From Mycolicibacterium monacense (GTDB taxonomy: Bacteria; Actinomycetota; Actinomycetes; Mycobacteriales; Mycobacteriaceae): DNA of 64,000 nucleotides. Below the pieces are notes generated by a model. The model made no database searches. It had not been told where the DNA came from and saw only the letters and a program-made list of their open reading frames with translations. The position numbers and the translations under genes were made by a program. Below are positions 57,228 to 64,000 of the stretch, in pieces (the first letter of the stretch is position 1; each line of letters begins with the position of its first letter). Location of the stretch: assembly GCF_010731575.1 (NCBI RefSeq), contig NZ_AP022617.1:1798001-1862000 (forward strand). The letters run 5' to 3'.

Positions 57228-58769
57228 ATGGCACAGGCACTACTCGAATGCACTGACATCGAGAAGAGTTTCCACGGGGTGCCGGTCCTCAAGGGGATCA
57301 CCCTGAACCTGCAGCCGGGCACGGTGACCGCGCTGGCGGGTGAGAACGGCGCAGGCAAGTCGACGCTGATGAAGATCATCAGCGGTCAGTACACCGCCGA
57401 CCATGGCACCGTCACCGTCAAGGGCAACGAGCTCGCCTCGGGGAACACCAAGGACGCCGTCAAGCACGGGGTCGCCATCGTGCCGCAGGAGCTGGCCTCG
57501 ATCGAGGACATGACCGTCTACGAAAACCTCTTCGTGGGACGCGAACTCACCGTCGGCCCGTTCCTGAACCGCCGGGCCATGATCGCCGAGGCGGGCGATG
57601 CGCTCGCCGTTTTCGGCGTGAGCATCCCGCCGACCGCGCGGATGGGAAGCCTGCCCGTCGGCCTGCGCCAGATCGTCGAGATCGTCAAGGCGGCCCGCAC
57701 CGGCGCCCAGGTGGTGATGCTCGACGAACCGACCTCGGCGATCTCCGAGCGTGAGGTCGAGGGTCTGTACTCGATCGTGCGGCGACTGCGCGAGCAGGGC
57801 GTTGCGATGGTGTACACCACCCACAAGATGGCCGAGATCCGCGCCATCGCCGATCGGGTCGTGGTGCTGCGTGACGGCGGGCTGATCCTGGACGAAACGA
57901 TCGACAAGGTCTCCGACGACGACATCGTGACCGCCATGATCGGCCGCGAGCTCGAGGCGCTGTTCCCCGAACGTCCGAAGCCCACCGACGAGACCGTGCT
58001 CGAGGTCAAGGGTCTGCAGGTCGAGGGTGCCTCCGAACCGGTGTCGTTCACCGTCCGGGCCGGTGAGATCGTCGGGTTGGCCGGCCTGGTCGGTGCGGGA
58101 CGTACCGAGCTGCTGGAGGCCGTCTTCGGGGCCCGGCACAGCACCGCGGGCGAGATCCTCGTCCGCGGCAAGCTCGTCAAGCGCAACGCTCCGGCCGCCG
58201 CCATCGCCGAAGGCATGGCCATGGTGCCCGAGGACCGCAAGCTCTCCGGAGTGGTCCTGTCGATGAGCGTGCTGGACAACGGTTCCCTGCCCCGGCTCTC
58301 GGCGTTCTCCGTCGCCGGCTGGCTGCGCGCCAAGGCGCGCACCACGGCGGTGTCGGACGTGATGAAGTCGGTGCGGTTGCGCAGCCGGAACCTGTCCCAG
58401 GAGGTCGGCACGCTCTCCGGCGGCAACCAGCAGAAGGTCGTGCTGGCCCGCTGGCTCACCGGCAAGGTCAACGTGCTGCTGCTCGACGAGCCCACCCGCG
58501 GCGTCGACGTCGGCGCCCGCAGCGAGATCTACCGCATCATCACCGAATTCGCAGGGCAGGGCATGGCTGTGCTGATGGCGTCCTCGGACATGCCCGAAGT
58601 CGTCGGTCTCTCGCACCGGGCGTTCGTCATGCGCGACGGCGCCGTGGTGGGAGAACTCGACCGCGACGCCCTCGACCATCCGGAGGTCCAGGAGTCGGTG
58701 TTCCGGCTGGCGACCGCGCTGGAGGCCAGACCCGATTCAATGCCCACGAACCAGGAGGCAGCATCTTGA
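57228..58769 (+). CDS. Ribose-type sugar ABC transporter ATPase (RbsA-like)
   Basis: 513 residues with two fused ATPase halves. The first has Walker A GENGAGKST, Q-loop VPQEL and signature region LPVGLRQIV. The second has the degenerate P-loop GLVGAGRTEL, typical of RbsA/MglA, with signature LSGGNQQKV and Walker B LLLDEPTRGVDVG. It drives import with the permease next to it. Stop overlaps the permease's TTG start. Confidence 0.93.
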   Translation: MAQALLECTDIEKSFHGVPVLKGITLNLQPGTVTALAGENGAGKSTLMKIISGQYTADHGTVTVKGNELASGNTKDAVKHGVAIVPQELASIEDMTVYENLFVGRELTVGPFLNRRAMIAEAGDALAVFGVSIPPTARMGSLPVGLRQIVEIVKAARTGAQVVMLDEPTSAISEREVEGLYSIVRRLREQGVAMVYTTHKMAEIRAIADRVVVLRDGGLILDETIDKVSDDDIVTAMIGRELEALFPERPKPTDETVLEVKGLQVEGASEPVSFTVRAGEIVGLAGLVGAGRTELLEAVFGARHSTAGEILVRGKLVKRNAPAAAIAEGMAMVPEDRKLSGVVLSMSVLDNGSLPRLSAFSVAGWLRAKARTTAVSDVMKSVRLRSRNLSQEVGTLSGGNQQKVVLARWLTGKVNVLLLDEPTRGVDVGARSEIYRIITEFAGQGMAVLMASSDMPEVVGLSHRAFVMRDGAVVGELDRDALDHPEVQESVFRLATALEARPDSMPTNQEAAS

Positions 58770-59794
58770 GCACCAAGGAAGACATCGCACCGGAATCCGG
58801 AGGCGCCGTCGTGGCGTCGCCGATCACCGGTGAACCAGTGAAGCTGTTCTCCCGGGAATGGCTGGGCGCCATGGCATTGCGCTACGCCATGTTCATCATC
58901 CTGCTGATGGTGATCTTCTACTTCAGCTACCGCAGCGCCCGGTTCTCCACCGTCGAGAACCTGATCACCATCCTGGTCGCGGCAGCGCCGTTCGCGCTGA
59001 TCGCACTCGGCCAGACACTGGTGATCCTCACCGGTGGTATCGACCTCTCGGTGGGCAGCGTCATCGCCGTCTCGGCCATGGCCGGTGCGGCCACCGCCAA
59101 GGCCAACCCCGGCCAGGTCTGGATGACCGTGCTGGTGGCGATGGGGGTCGGCCTCATCGTGGGCTCGCTCAACGGGATCATGGTGTCGCGCCTCAACGTT
59201 CCGCCGTTCATCGCGACGTTGGGCACCCTGACCGCCGGCTCGGGTGCGGCGTACGTCATCGGCGGGGGCGCGCCGATCAACGGTCTGCCCGCGGAGTTCG
59301 GCTCGATCGCCAACACCAAGATCCTGGGCCTGCAGATCCCGGTGCTCCTGATGATCATCGGCATCATCGCGCTGGCCGTCATCATGAAGCGCACCACCTA
59401 CGGCATGCGCGTCTACGCCGTCGGTGGCAACCGGAACGCCGCCGAGATCGCGGGTATCAACGCCAAGAACGTGCTGTTCAGCGTGTACGCGTTCTCCGGT
59501 CTGCTCGCCGGCCTGTCCGGCGTCATGCTGGCCTCCCGAGTGATCTCCGGACCGCCCAACCTCGGCCAGGGTTACGAACTGGACGCCATCGCGGCCGTCG
59601 TCATCGGTGGCGCCAGCCTGATGGGAGGGCGAGGCACCATCTGGGGAACCGCGTTGGGCCTGTTGATGATCCAGACGCTGAACAACGGCCTGGACATCCT
59701 GGTGGTGCCCGCGTACTGGCAGGACGTCATCAAGGGTGTGCTCATCGTCTCCGCCGTCGCCATCGACGTGTGGTCCTCGAAACGGCGAACCTGA
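58766..59794 (+). CDS. Ribose-type sugar ABC transporter permease (RbsC-like)
   Basis: 342 residues, eight to ten membrane segments, BPD_transp_2 family. Family motifs LTGGIDLSVGSVIAVSAM, VPPFIATLGTLTAGSGAAYVIGGG, and AVGGNRNAAEIAGINAKNV are clear, with the C-terminal YELDAIAAVVIGGASLMGGRG loop that meets the ATPase. TTG start within the ATPase stop region. 42 bp to the first binding protein. Confidence 0.93.
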   Translation: MSTKEDIAPESGGAVVASPITGEPVKLFSREWLGAMALRYAMFIILLMVIFYFSYRSARFSTVENLITILVAAAPFALIALGQTLVILTGGIDLSVGSVIAVSAMAGAATAKANPGQVWMTVLVAMGVGLIVGSLNGIMVSRLNVPPFIATLGTLTAGSGAAYVIGGGAPINGLPAEFGSIANTKILGLQIPVLLMIIGIIALAVIMKRTTYGMRVYAVGGNRNAAEIAGINAKNVLFSVYAFSGLLAGLSGVMLASRVISGPPNLGQGYELDAIAAVVIGGASLMGGRGTIWGTALGLLMIQTLNNGLDILVVPAYWQDVIKGVLIVSAVAIDVWSSKRRT

Positions 59795-59836
59795 CACCAA
59801 GATCCGGCGACAACCAACCACGAGAAGAGAAGGCAC

Positions 59837-60886
59837 ATGAAACTGGGGACAAAGACGTTCGCCATCGCCTCCGCGGCTGCGCTGGGCCTCGGCCTGACCG
59901 CCTGCGGGGCAGGTGACACCGCCGCCAACGGCGACAGCACCCGCATCGGCGTCACGGTGTACGACATGAGCTCGTTCATCACCGCAGGCAAAGAGGGCAT
60001 GGAGGCCTACGCTAAGGACAACAACATCGAGCTGGTCTGGAACTCGGCCAATCTCGACGTGTCCACGCAGGCCAGCCAGGTCGACTCGATGATCAACCAG
60101 GGTGTCGACGCGATCATCGTCGTTCCGGTGCAGGCGGATTCGCTCGGACCCCAGGTCGCCTCGGCCAAGGCCAAGGGGATTCCGCTGGTGCCGGTCAACG
60201 CCGCGCTCAACAGCCCCGACGTGGCCGCCAGCGTGCAGCCCGACGACGTGGCGGCCGGTGAGCAGGAGATGCAGATGATGGCCGACCGCCTCGGCGGCCG
60301 CGGCAACATCGTGATCCTGCAGGGTCCGCTCGGGCAATCGGGCGAGATCGACCGCACCAAGGGCATCAACAACGTGCTGTCCCGCTACCCCGACATCAAG
60401 GTGCTGGCCATCGACACCGCGAACTGGAAGCGCGACGAGGCCGTCAACAAGATGAAGAACTGGATCTCCGGCTTCGGCCCGCAGATCAACGGCGTGGTCG
60501 CCGAGAACGACGACATGGGCCTGGGTGCGCTGCAGGCGCTCAAGGAAGCCGGCCGCACCGACGTCCCGATCGTCGGCATCGACGGGATCGAGGACGGCCT
60601 CAACGCCGTCAAGAGCGGTGAATTCATCGGCACCTCACTGCAGAACGGCACCGTCGAACTGTCCGCCGGCCTGGCCGTCGCCAACAAGCTCGCCAAGGGT
60701 GAACAGGTCGACACCAAGCCGGTGTACGTCATGCCCGCCATCACCAAGGACAACGTCGACGTCGCGATCGAGCATGTCGTGACCGGGCGGCAGCAGTTCC
60801 TCGACGGCCTGACCGACCTGACCGACAAGAACCTCGAGACCGGTGACATCGCCTACGAGGGCATCCCCGGTCAGAAGCAACCGTGA
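59837..60886 (+). CDS. Lipoprotein sugar-binding protein 1 (RbsB-like)
   Basis: 349 residues. Lipobox LTAC with Cys23, so it should be anchored outside the membrane by a diacylglycerol Cys. Periplasmic-binding-protein type 1 fold: [33 protein letters not shown] (hinge and ligand loops), and [19 protein letters not shown]. About 86% identical by hand alignment to the next gene product. Strong GAGAAGG ribosome-binding site. Confidence 0.92.
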   Translation: MKLGTKTFAIASAAALGLGLTACGAGDTAANGDSTRIGVTVYDMSSFITAGKEGMEAYAKDNNIELVWNSANLDVSTQASQVDSMINQGVDAIIVVPVQADSLGPQVASAKAKGIPLVPVNAALNSPDVAASVQPDDVAAGEQEMQMMADRLGGRGNIVILQGPLGQSGEIDRTKGINNVLSRYPDIKVLAIDTANWKRDEAVNKMKNWISGFGPQINGVVAENDDMGLGALQALKEAGRTDVPIVGIDGIEDGLNAVKSGEFIGTSLQNGTVELSAGLAVANKLAKGEQVDTKPVYVMPAITKDNVDVAIEHVVTGRQQFLDGLTDLTDKNLETGDIAYEGIPGQKQP

Positions 60887-60933
60887 TCGCCGAATCCAGT
60901 GGTTCCAACCGAAAGAGAGCGAGACAACAACAG

Positions 60934-61989
60934 ATGACACTGACAACGAAGTTCGGTGCGATCGCCGCCGCCGGGGTGCTGGGCCTCGGGCTGACGGCCT
61001 GCGGCGCCGGTGACACCGAAGCCAACAGCGACACCACCCGCATCGGCGTCACGGTGTACGACATGAGCTCGTTCATCACCGAGGGCAAAGAGGGGATGGA
61101 CACCTACGCCAAGGCCAAGAACATCGAACTGGTGTGGAACTCGGCCAACAACGACGTCTCCACCCAGGCCAGCCAGGTCGACTCGCTGATCAACCAGGGG
61201 GTCGACGCGATCATCGTCGTTCCCGTGCAGGCGGATTCGCTCGGACCCCAGGTCGCCTCGGCCAAGGAGAAGGGCATCCCGCTGCTGGCGGTCAACGCCG
61301 CGCTGGAGACGCCGGATCTGGCGGGCAACGTCCAGCCCGACGATGTGGCCGCCGGTGAGCAGGAGATGCAGATGATGGCCGACCGCCTCGGCGGCCGCGG
61401 CAACATCGTCGTCCTGCAGGGTCCGCTGGGCGGGTCCGGTGAGATCAACCGCGGTAAGGGCATCGACAACGTGCTCGCCAAGTACCCCGACATCAAGGTG
61501 CTGGCCAAGGACACCGCGAACTGGAAGCGCGACGAGGCCGTCAACAAGATGAAGAACTGGATCTCGAGCTTCGGCCCGCAGATCAACGGCGTGGTGGCCC
61601 AGAACGACGATATGGGCCTCGGTGCCCTGCAGGCGCTCAAGGAGGCCGGCCGCACCGACGTCCCGATCGTCGGCATCGACGGAATCGAGGACGGCCTCAA
61701 CGCCGTGAAGAGCGGTGAATTCATCGGCACCTCACTGCAGAACGGCACCGTCGAACTGTCCGCCGGCCTGGCCGTCGCCGACGCCCTGGTCAAGGGTGAG
61801 GACGTCAAGACCGATCCGGTCTACGTCATGCCCGCGATCACCAAGGACAACGTCGACGTCGCGATCCAGCACGTGGTGACCGAACGCGGCAAGTTCCTCG
61901 AGGGGCTGGTCGAGTTGACCGAGAAGAACCTCGAGACCGGCGACATCGCCTACGAGGGCATCCCGGGCCAGGAGCAGCCGCAGCCCTGA
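60934..61989 (+). CDS. Lipoprotein sugar-binding protein 2 (RbsB-like), tandem paralogue
   Basis: 351 residues, lipobox LTAC (Cys23). It differs from its neighbour at about 50 positions, spread over the signal peptide, the first lobe and the C-terminal 70 residues, while a run of 59 residues around [10 protein letters not shown] to AGLAVA is identical. Changes include MINQ to LINQ, PLVPVN to PLLAVN and LGQSGEIDR to LGGSGEINR near the cleft, so ligand preference may differ. ATG behind GAGAGCGAG. Last gene of the operon, followed by a large hairpin. Confidence 0.92.
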   Translation: MTLTTKFGAIAAAGVLGLGLTACGAGDTEANSDTTRIGVTVYDMSSFITEGKEGMDTYAKAKNIELVWNSANNDVSTQASQVDSLINQGVDAIIVVPVQADSLGPQVASAKEKGIPLLAVNAALETPDLAGNVQPDDVAAGEQEMQMMADRLGGRGNIVVLQGPLGGSGEINRGKGIDNVLAKYPDIKVLAKDTANWKRDEAVNKMKNWISSFGPQINGVVAQNDDMGLGALQALKEAGRTDVPIVGIDGIEDGLNAVKSGEFIGTSLQNGTVELSAGLAVADALVKGEDVKTDPVYVMPAITKDNVDVAIQHVVTERGKFLEGLVELTEKNLETGDIAYEGIPGQEQPQP

Positions 61990-61996
61990 CCCCGTT

Positions 61997-62058
61997 CGCC
62001 GAATGTGAAGCTGTTGCGAATTATCGGCCGATTCTTCGCAGTGGTTTCACATTCGGCG
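61997..62058. terminator. Long inverted repeat between convergent genes
   Basis: CGCCGAATGTGAA (61997-62009) and TTCACATTCGGCG (62046-62058) are perfect 13-bp arms, with an inner TGCGAA/TTCGCA pair inside the 36-nt interval. It sits 8 bp after the second binding-protein stop and 11 bp before the lipoprotein stop, so it can end both transcripts. Confidence 0.75.
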
Positions 62059-62068
62059 CTTCAGGGCG

Positions 62069-62686
62069 CTACCGCGTGGTCGTCGTCGGCGGCGCGACCA
62101 CGGCGCCGGCGGGCACGTCGGTGTACTGCGGTGCGAAACCCTCCGCGGAGAAGGTGAAGCCGCGCCTGCTGCGTTCGCTCACGCAGGACACCCCGGAGGC
62201 TTCCTGGACGTTGCACCGGAATCCGGCCACCGCCAGGATCTGGTTGAACTGGAGTACGCCTGCCGTTGCGGAATCCGGTCGGAACGGGGCGCCCTCGAGC
62301 GCGACGAACGCCGGCTCGCCGTCGCGGGTGATCACGATCGCATTCGGTGCGGTCTGCTCACCGGCGGTGTCGGTCACGGTCTCCGGCGCCCCCTCGATAC
62401 CCAGCGCCGCGCCGTCGGCGGCCTGACAACCGGCCTGCACCCGCGGCACGACCGCGCACTCCCAGCGCCCCGAGGGCGTGGTGAAGAAGTACTGGGTGAA
62501 CCCGTCGACCGGGGCCCCGAAGTGGAACGCGTTGACCAGGTTGGCGCTGTTCAGCGGTGGTGGGGTCGCGGTGGACGACGCCGACACCGCGGGTCCGGCG
62601 TCGTCGGTCGTGACGACCGCGGGTCCGGTGCAGGCGGCCAGTGCCACCAGGGCCAGTGCTGCCGGGATCACGGTTGATGTGCGCAT
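62069..62686 (-). CDS. Putative secreted lipoprotein
   Basis: 205 residues. Signal peptide with lipobox ALAAC (Cys19), a Ser/Thr/Ala-rich linker (AVSASSTATPPP), then a small folded domain with four Cys in WECAVVPRVQAGCQA and FRCNVQEASGVSCVS, ending in a Thr/Pro tail. Conserved-looking GRWECAV and GVSC segments resemble small mycobacterial lipoproteins of unknown function. ATG 62686 chosen for the signal peptide. Confidence 0.75.
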   Translation of the reverse strand: MRTSTVIPAALALVALAACTGPAVVTTDDAGPAVSASSTATPPPLNSANLVNAFHFGAPVDGFTQYFFTTPSGRWECAVVPRVQAGCQAADGAALGIEGAPETVTDTAGEQTAPNAIVITRDGEPAFVALEGAPFRPDSATAGVLQFNQILAVAGFRCNVQEASGVSCVSERSRRGFTFSAEGFAPQYTDVPAGAVVAPPTTTTR

Positions 62687-62733
62687 GTCGGTGTCCAAGC
62701 GTGCCGCAAGCGGTTCGGGCCGCGCCGGCCGGG

Positions 62734-63258
62734 TCAGCCCACGCGGGCGGCGAGCAGGTGACGCAGTGTGCGCGCGTTGCGCACCGCATGCCCGCCGAGG
62801 TCGTTGTTGAAGTACACCAGCACCCGACGCCCCTCGGCATCCCACCCGGCGATCCGGTCGGCCCACCGGCTCAGGGCGTCGTCGGGATAGGAACCGGCGT
62901 AGAGCGACTCCTGGCTCGGACCATGCATCCGCAGGTAGACCAGATCGCTGGTGGTCCGCGGTACGCACCGCAGCCCGGCACCACTCATGACCACGTAGGC
63001 GGCGCGGTGGTCTTCGAGCAGGCGGTACACCGCAGGGTCGTCCCACGACGGGTGCCGCAGCTCCACGGCGACGGGGATCCAGTCCGGCATCACCGACAGG
63101 AAGTGCGCCAAGAGGGCGTCGTCGCGCTCGATGGCCGGATGCAGCTGCACCAACAGGGCTTCGCGGCGGTCACCGAGCGCGGTCCAGCACCGTTCGAAGC
63201 GGTCCACCCACGGCTCGGGATTCGTCAGCCTGCGGAAGTGGGTGGGGCCTTGCCCCCA
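62734..63258 (-). pseudogene. DUF72 (YecE-like) gene truncated at its 5' end by an IS element
   Basis: About 175 codons remain, from GPTHFRRL to the natural stop. DUF72 landmarks present: VAVELRHPSWDDPAVYRLL, VYLRMHGP and VLVYFNNDLGGHAVRNA. Intact family members have roughly 80 further residues at the N-terminus with the start of the barrel; these are replaced by IS3 sequence from 63259. Apparent in-frame continuation into the IS (with a Met at 63390) is coincidental. Loss of function is expected. Confidence 0.8.
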
Positions 63259-64000
63259 TGTAGTGGACACGGGATTTGTGGTTATGCGGCTTCGGGCAGC
63301 GTAGCCGGTGTCAGGTTCCTTTCGTAGGTCGCGGGGCTGGAATGACGGCAGTAGGAGTGCCGTCGTGTGGTGTTGTAGCGGGCCAGCCACCGAAAGACCT
63401 CACGGCGGCAGATCGCCGCGTCCGGCCAGCAGGCACGGTCTTGCAGAATCTCGCGCTTGAGGGCGGCGTTGAACGATTCGGCCAACGCGTTATCGGCACT
63501 TGACCCCACCGCACCCATCGACTGGACGACCCCCAGATCGCGGCAGAGATTCGCGAAATCCCGTGAGGTGTACTGACTTCCATGATCTGCATGGAATATT
63601 GCACCAGCCAGTGAACCCCGCAGTGCAGCAGCGGCTTTGAGCGCATCGATGACCAGTTCGGTGCGCATGTGATCGGCGATCGCCCACCCGGCGACCCGCC
63701 GTGAACAGCAGTCGATCACGGTGGCCAGGTACAGGTTGGCGCCGGTCGCCAATGGCAAGTAGGTGATGTCGCCGACGTAACGGGTGTTGACCTGCGCGGC
63801 GGTGAAATCGCGTTTGAGCAGGTCGGGGACCTTCTGGTTCGCCGGGTCCGCCACGGTCGTCTTGACCCGACGTCGGCGTCGATAACCGGCGATCCCGGCG
63901 CCGCGCATCACCCGAGCCACCCGCTTGTGGTTGACCCGCTGCCCCTCGGGCGCACCGTCGTTGAGCTCGGCGGTGATCCGCGGCGCCCCGTAGGTGTTGT
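63259..64000 (-). mobile_element. IS3-family insertion sequence, right end and part of transposase (incomplete)
   Basis: The element end begins TGTAGTGGACACGG at 63259, reading inward, 23 bp beyond the transposase stop. It interrupts the DUF72 gene. The other end lies outside the window, so terminal repeats and target duplication cannot be checked. Confidence 0.8.
63282..64000 (-). CDS. IS3-family transposase OrfB, 5' end outside window
   Basis: The frame is open to the window edge (at least 239 codons). HTH_21 segment with NTYGAPRITAEL and the KRVARVMR helix, then the rve integrase core with DDE: Asp in YVGDITYL, Asp in HADHGSQY, Glu in ALAESFNAALKRE. The region TRRHSYCRHSSPATYE is the usual C-terminus. 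An OrfA with -1 frameshift would be expected to the right, outside the window. Confidence 0.92.
   Translation of the reverse strand, partial: NTYGAPRITAELNDGAPEGQRVNHKRVARVMRGAGIAGYRRRRRVKTTVADPANQKVPDLLKRDFTAAQVNTRYVGDITYLPLATGANLYLATVIDCCSRRVAGWAIADHMRTELVIDALKAAAALRGSLAGAIFHADHGSQYTSRDFANLCRDLGVVQSMGAVGSSADNALAESFNAALKREILQDRACWPDAAICRREVFRWLARYNTTRRHSYCRHSSPATYERNLTPATLPEAA

Noticed and set aside
60883-60934. Upstream in-frame start for the second binding protein
   Set aside because: The extension would place residues before the lipoprotein signal peptide and overlap the first gene's stop; ATG 60934 has the ribosome-binding site and an ideal lipobox position.

Overview
The window is chromosomal DNA of a Mycobacterium, most likely an environmental or rapidly growing (Mycolicibacterium-type) species. 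The base composition is high in G+C with many GTG starts and 1-4 bp gene overlaps. From about 19.7 to 49.8 kb the genes follow the order of the M. tuberculosis Rv1836c-Rv1867 segment: vWA/solute-binding protein, glcB, two CNNM/CBS membrane proteins, guaB1, gnd, blaR/blaI, a hotdog thioesterase, ureABCFGD, ndh, an LLM oxidoreductase, an SDR, modBC, apa, a CPBP protease and a thiolase-like protein. No RNA polymerase, rRNA, tRNA or CRISPR sequence was seen.

Region 1 (1-11.7 kb) is the 3' part of a phthiocerol dimycocerosate (PDIM)-type lipid locus. It holds the end of a PpsD-like polyketide synthase, PpsE, the DrrABC exporter and PapA5, all on the plus strand and tightly spaced. mas does not follow papA5 as in M. 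tuberculosis. Instead there is a TcmP-like O-methyltransferase and a convergent flavin monooxygenase.

Region 2 (11.7-19.7 kb) is accessory. It has a composition-shifted gap, a secreted PE-PPE-domain hydrolase with a long Pro/Thr tail, and small DoxX, SRPBCC and DUF2505 proteins, a CocE/NonD-type esterase, an SDR and an unidentified membrane protein.

Region 3 (19.7-49.8 kb) is the conserved core described above. Between blaI and the thioesterase lie two IdeR-box-like promoters. One drives an FhuF-like protein gene. The other drives a short hairpin-terminated transcription unit at the position where M. tuberculosis encodes the iron-sparing sRNA MrsI. The urease operon is complete, with a 17-bp duplication at the ureC/ureF junction. 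modBC is present but modA is not next to it. A bifunctional phosphoketolase (xfp) lies beside the thiolase gene.

Region 4 (49.7-62 kb) is a self-contained sugar or polyol catabolic island. A SorC-type regulator and an SDR run leftward. Across an operator region with three CATATG palindromes, a ten-gene operon runs rightward: SIS-domain isomerase, FGGY kinase, ribulose-phosphate-epimerase-like barrel, medium-chain dehydrogenase, SDR, second medium-chain dehydrogenase, ribose-type ABC ATPase and permease, and two near-identical lipoprotein binding proteins. The substrate cannot be read from sequence; a pentitol or similar polyol is the simplest reading. Its pentulose-phosphate product could feed the nearby phosphoketolase.

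Region 5 (62-64 kb) has a small lipoprotein gene and a DUF72 gene cut by an IS3-family element that runs off the right edge.
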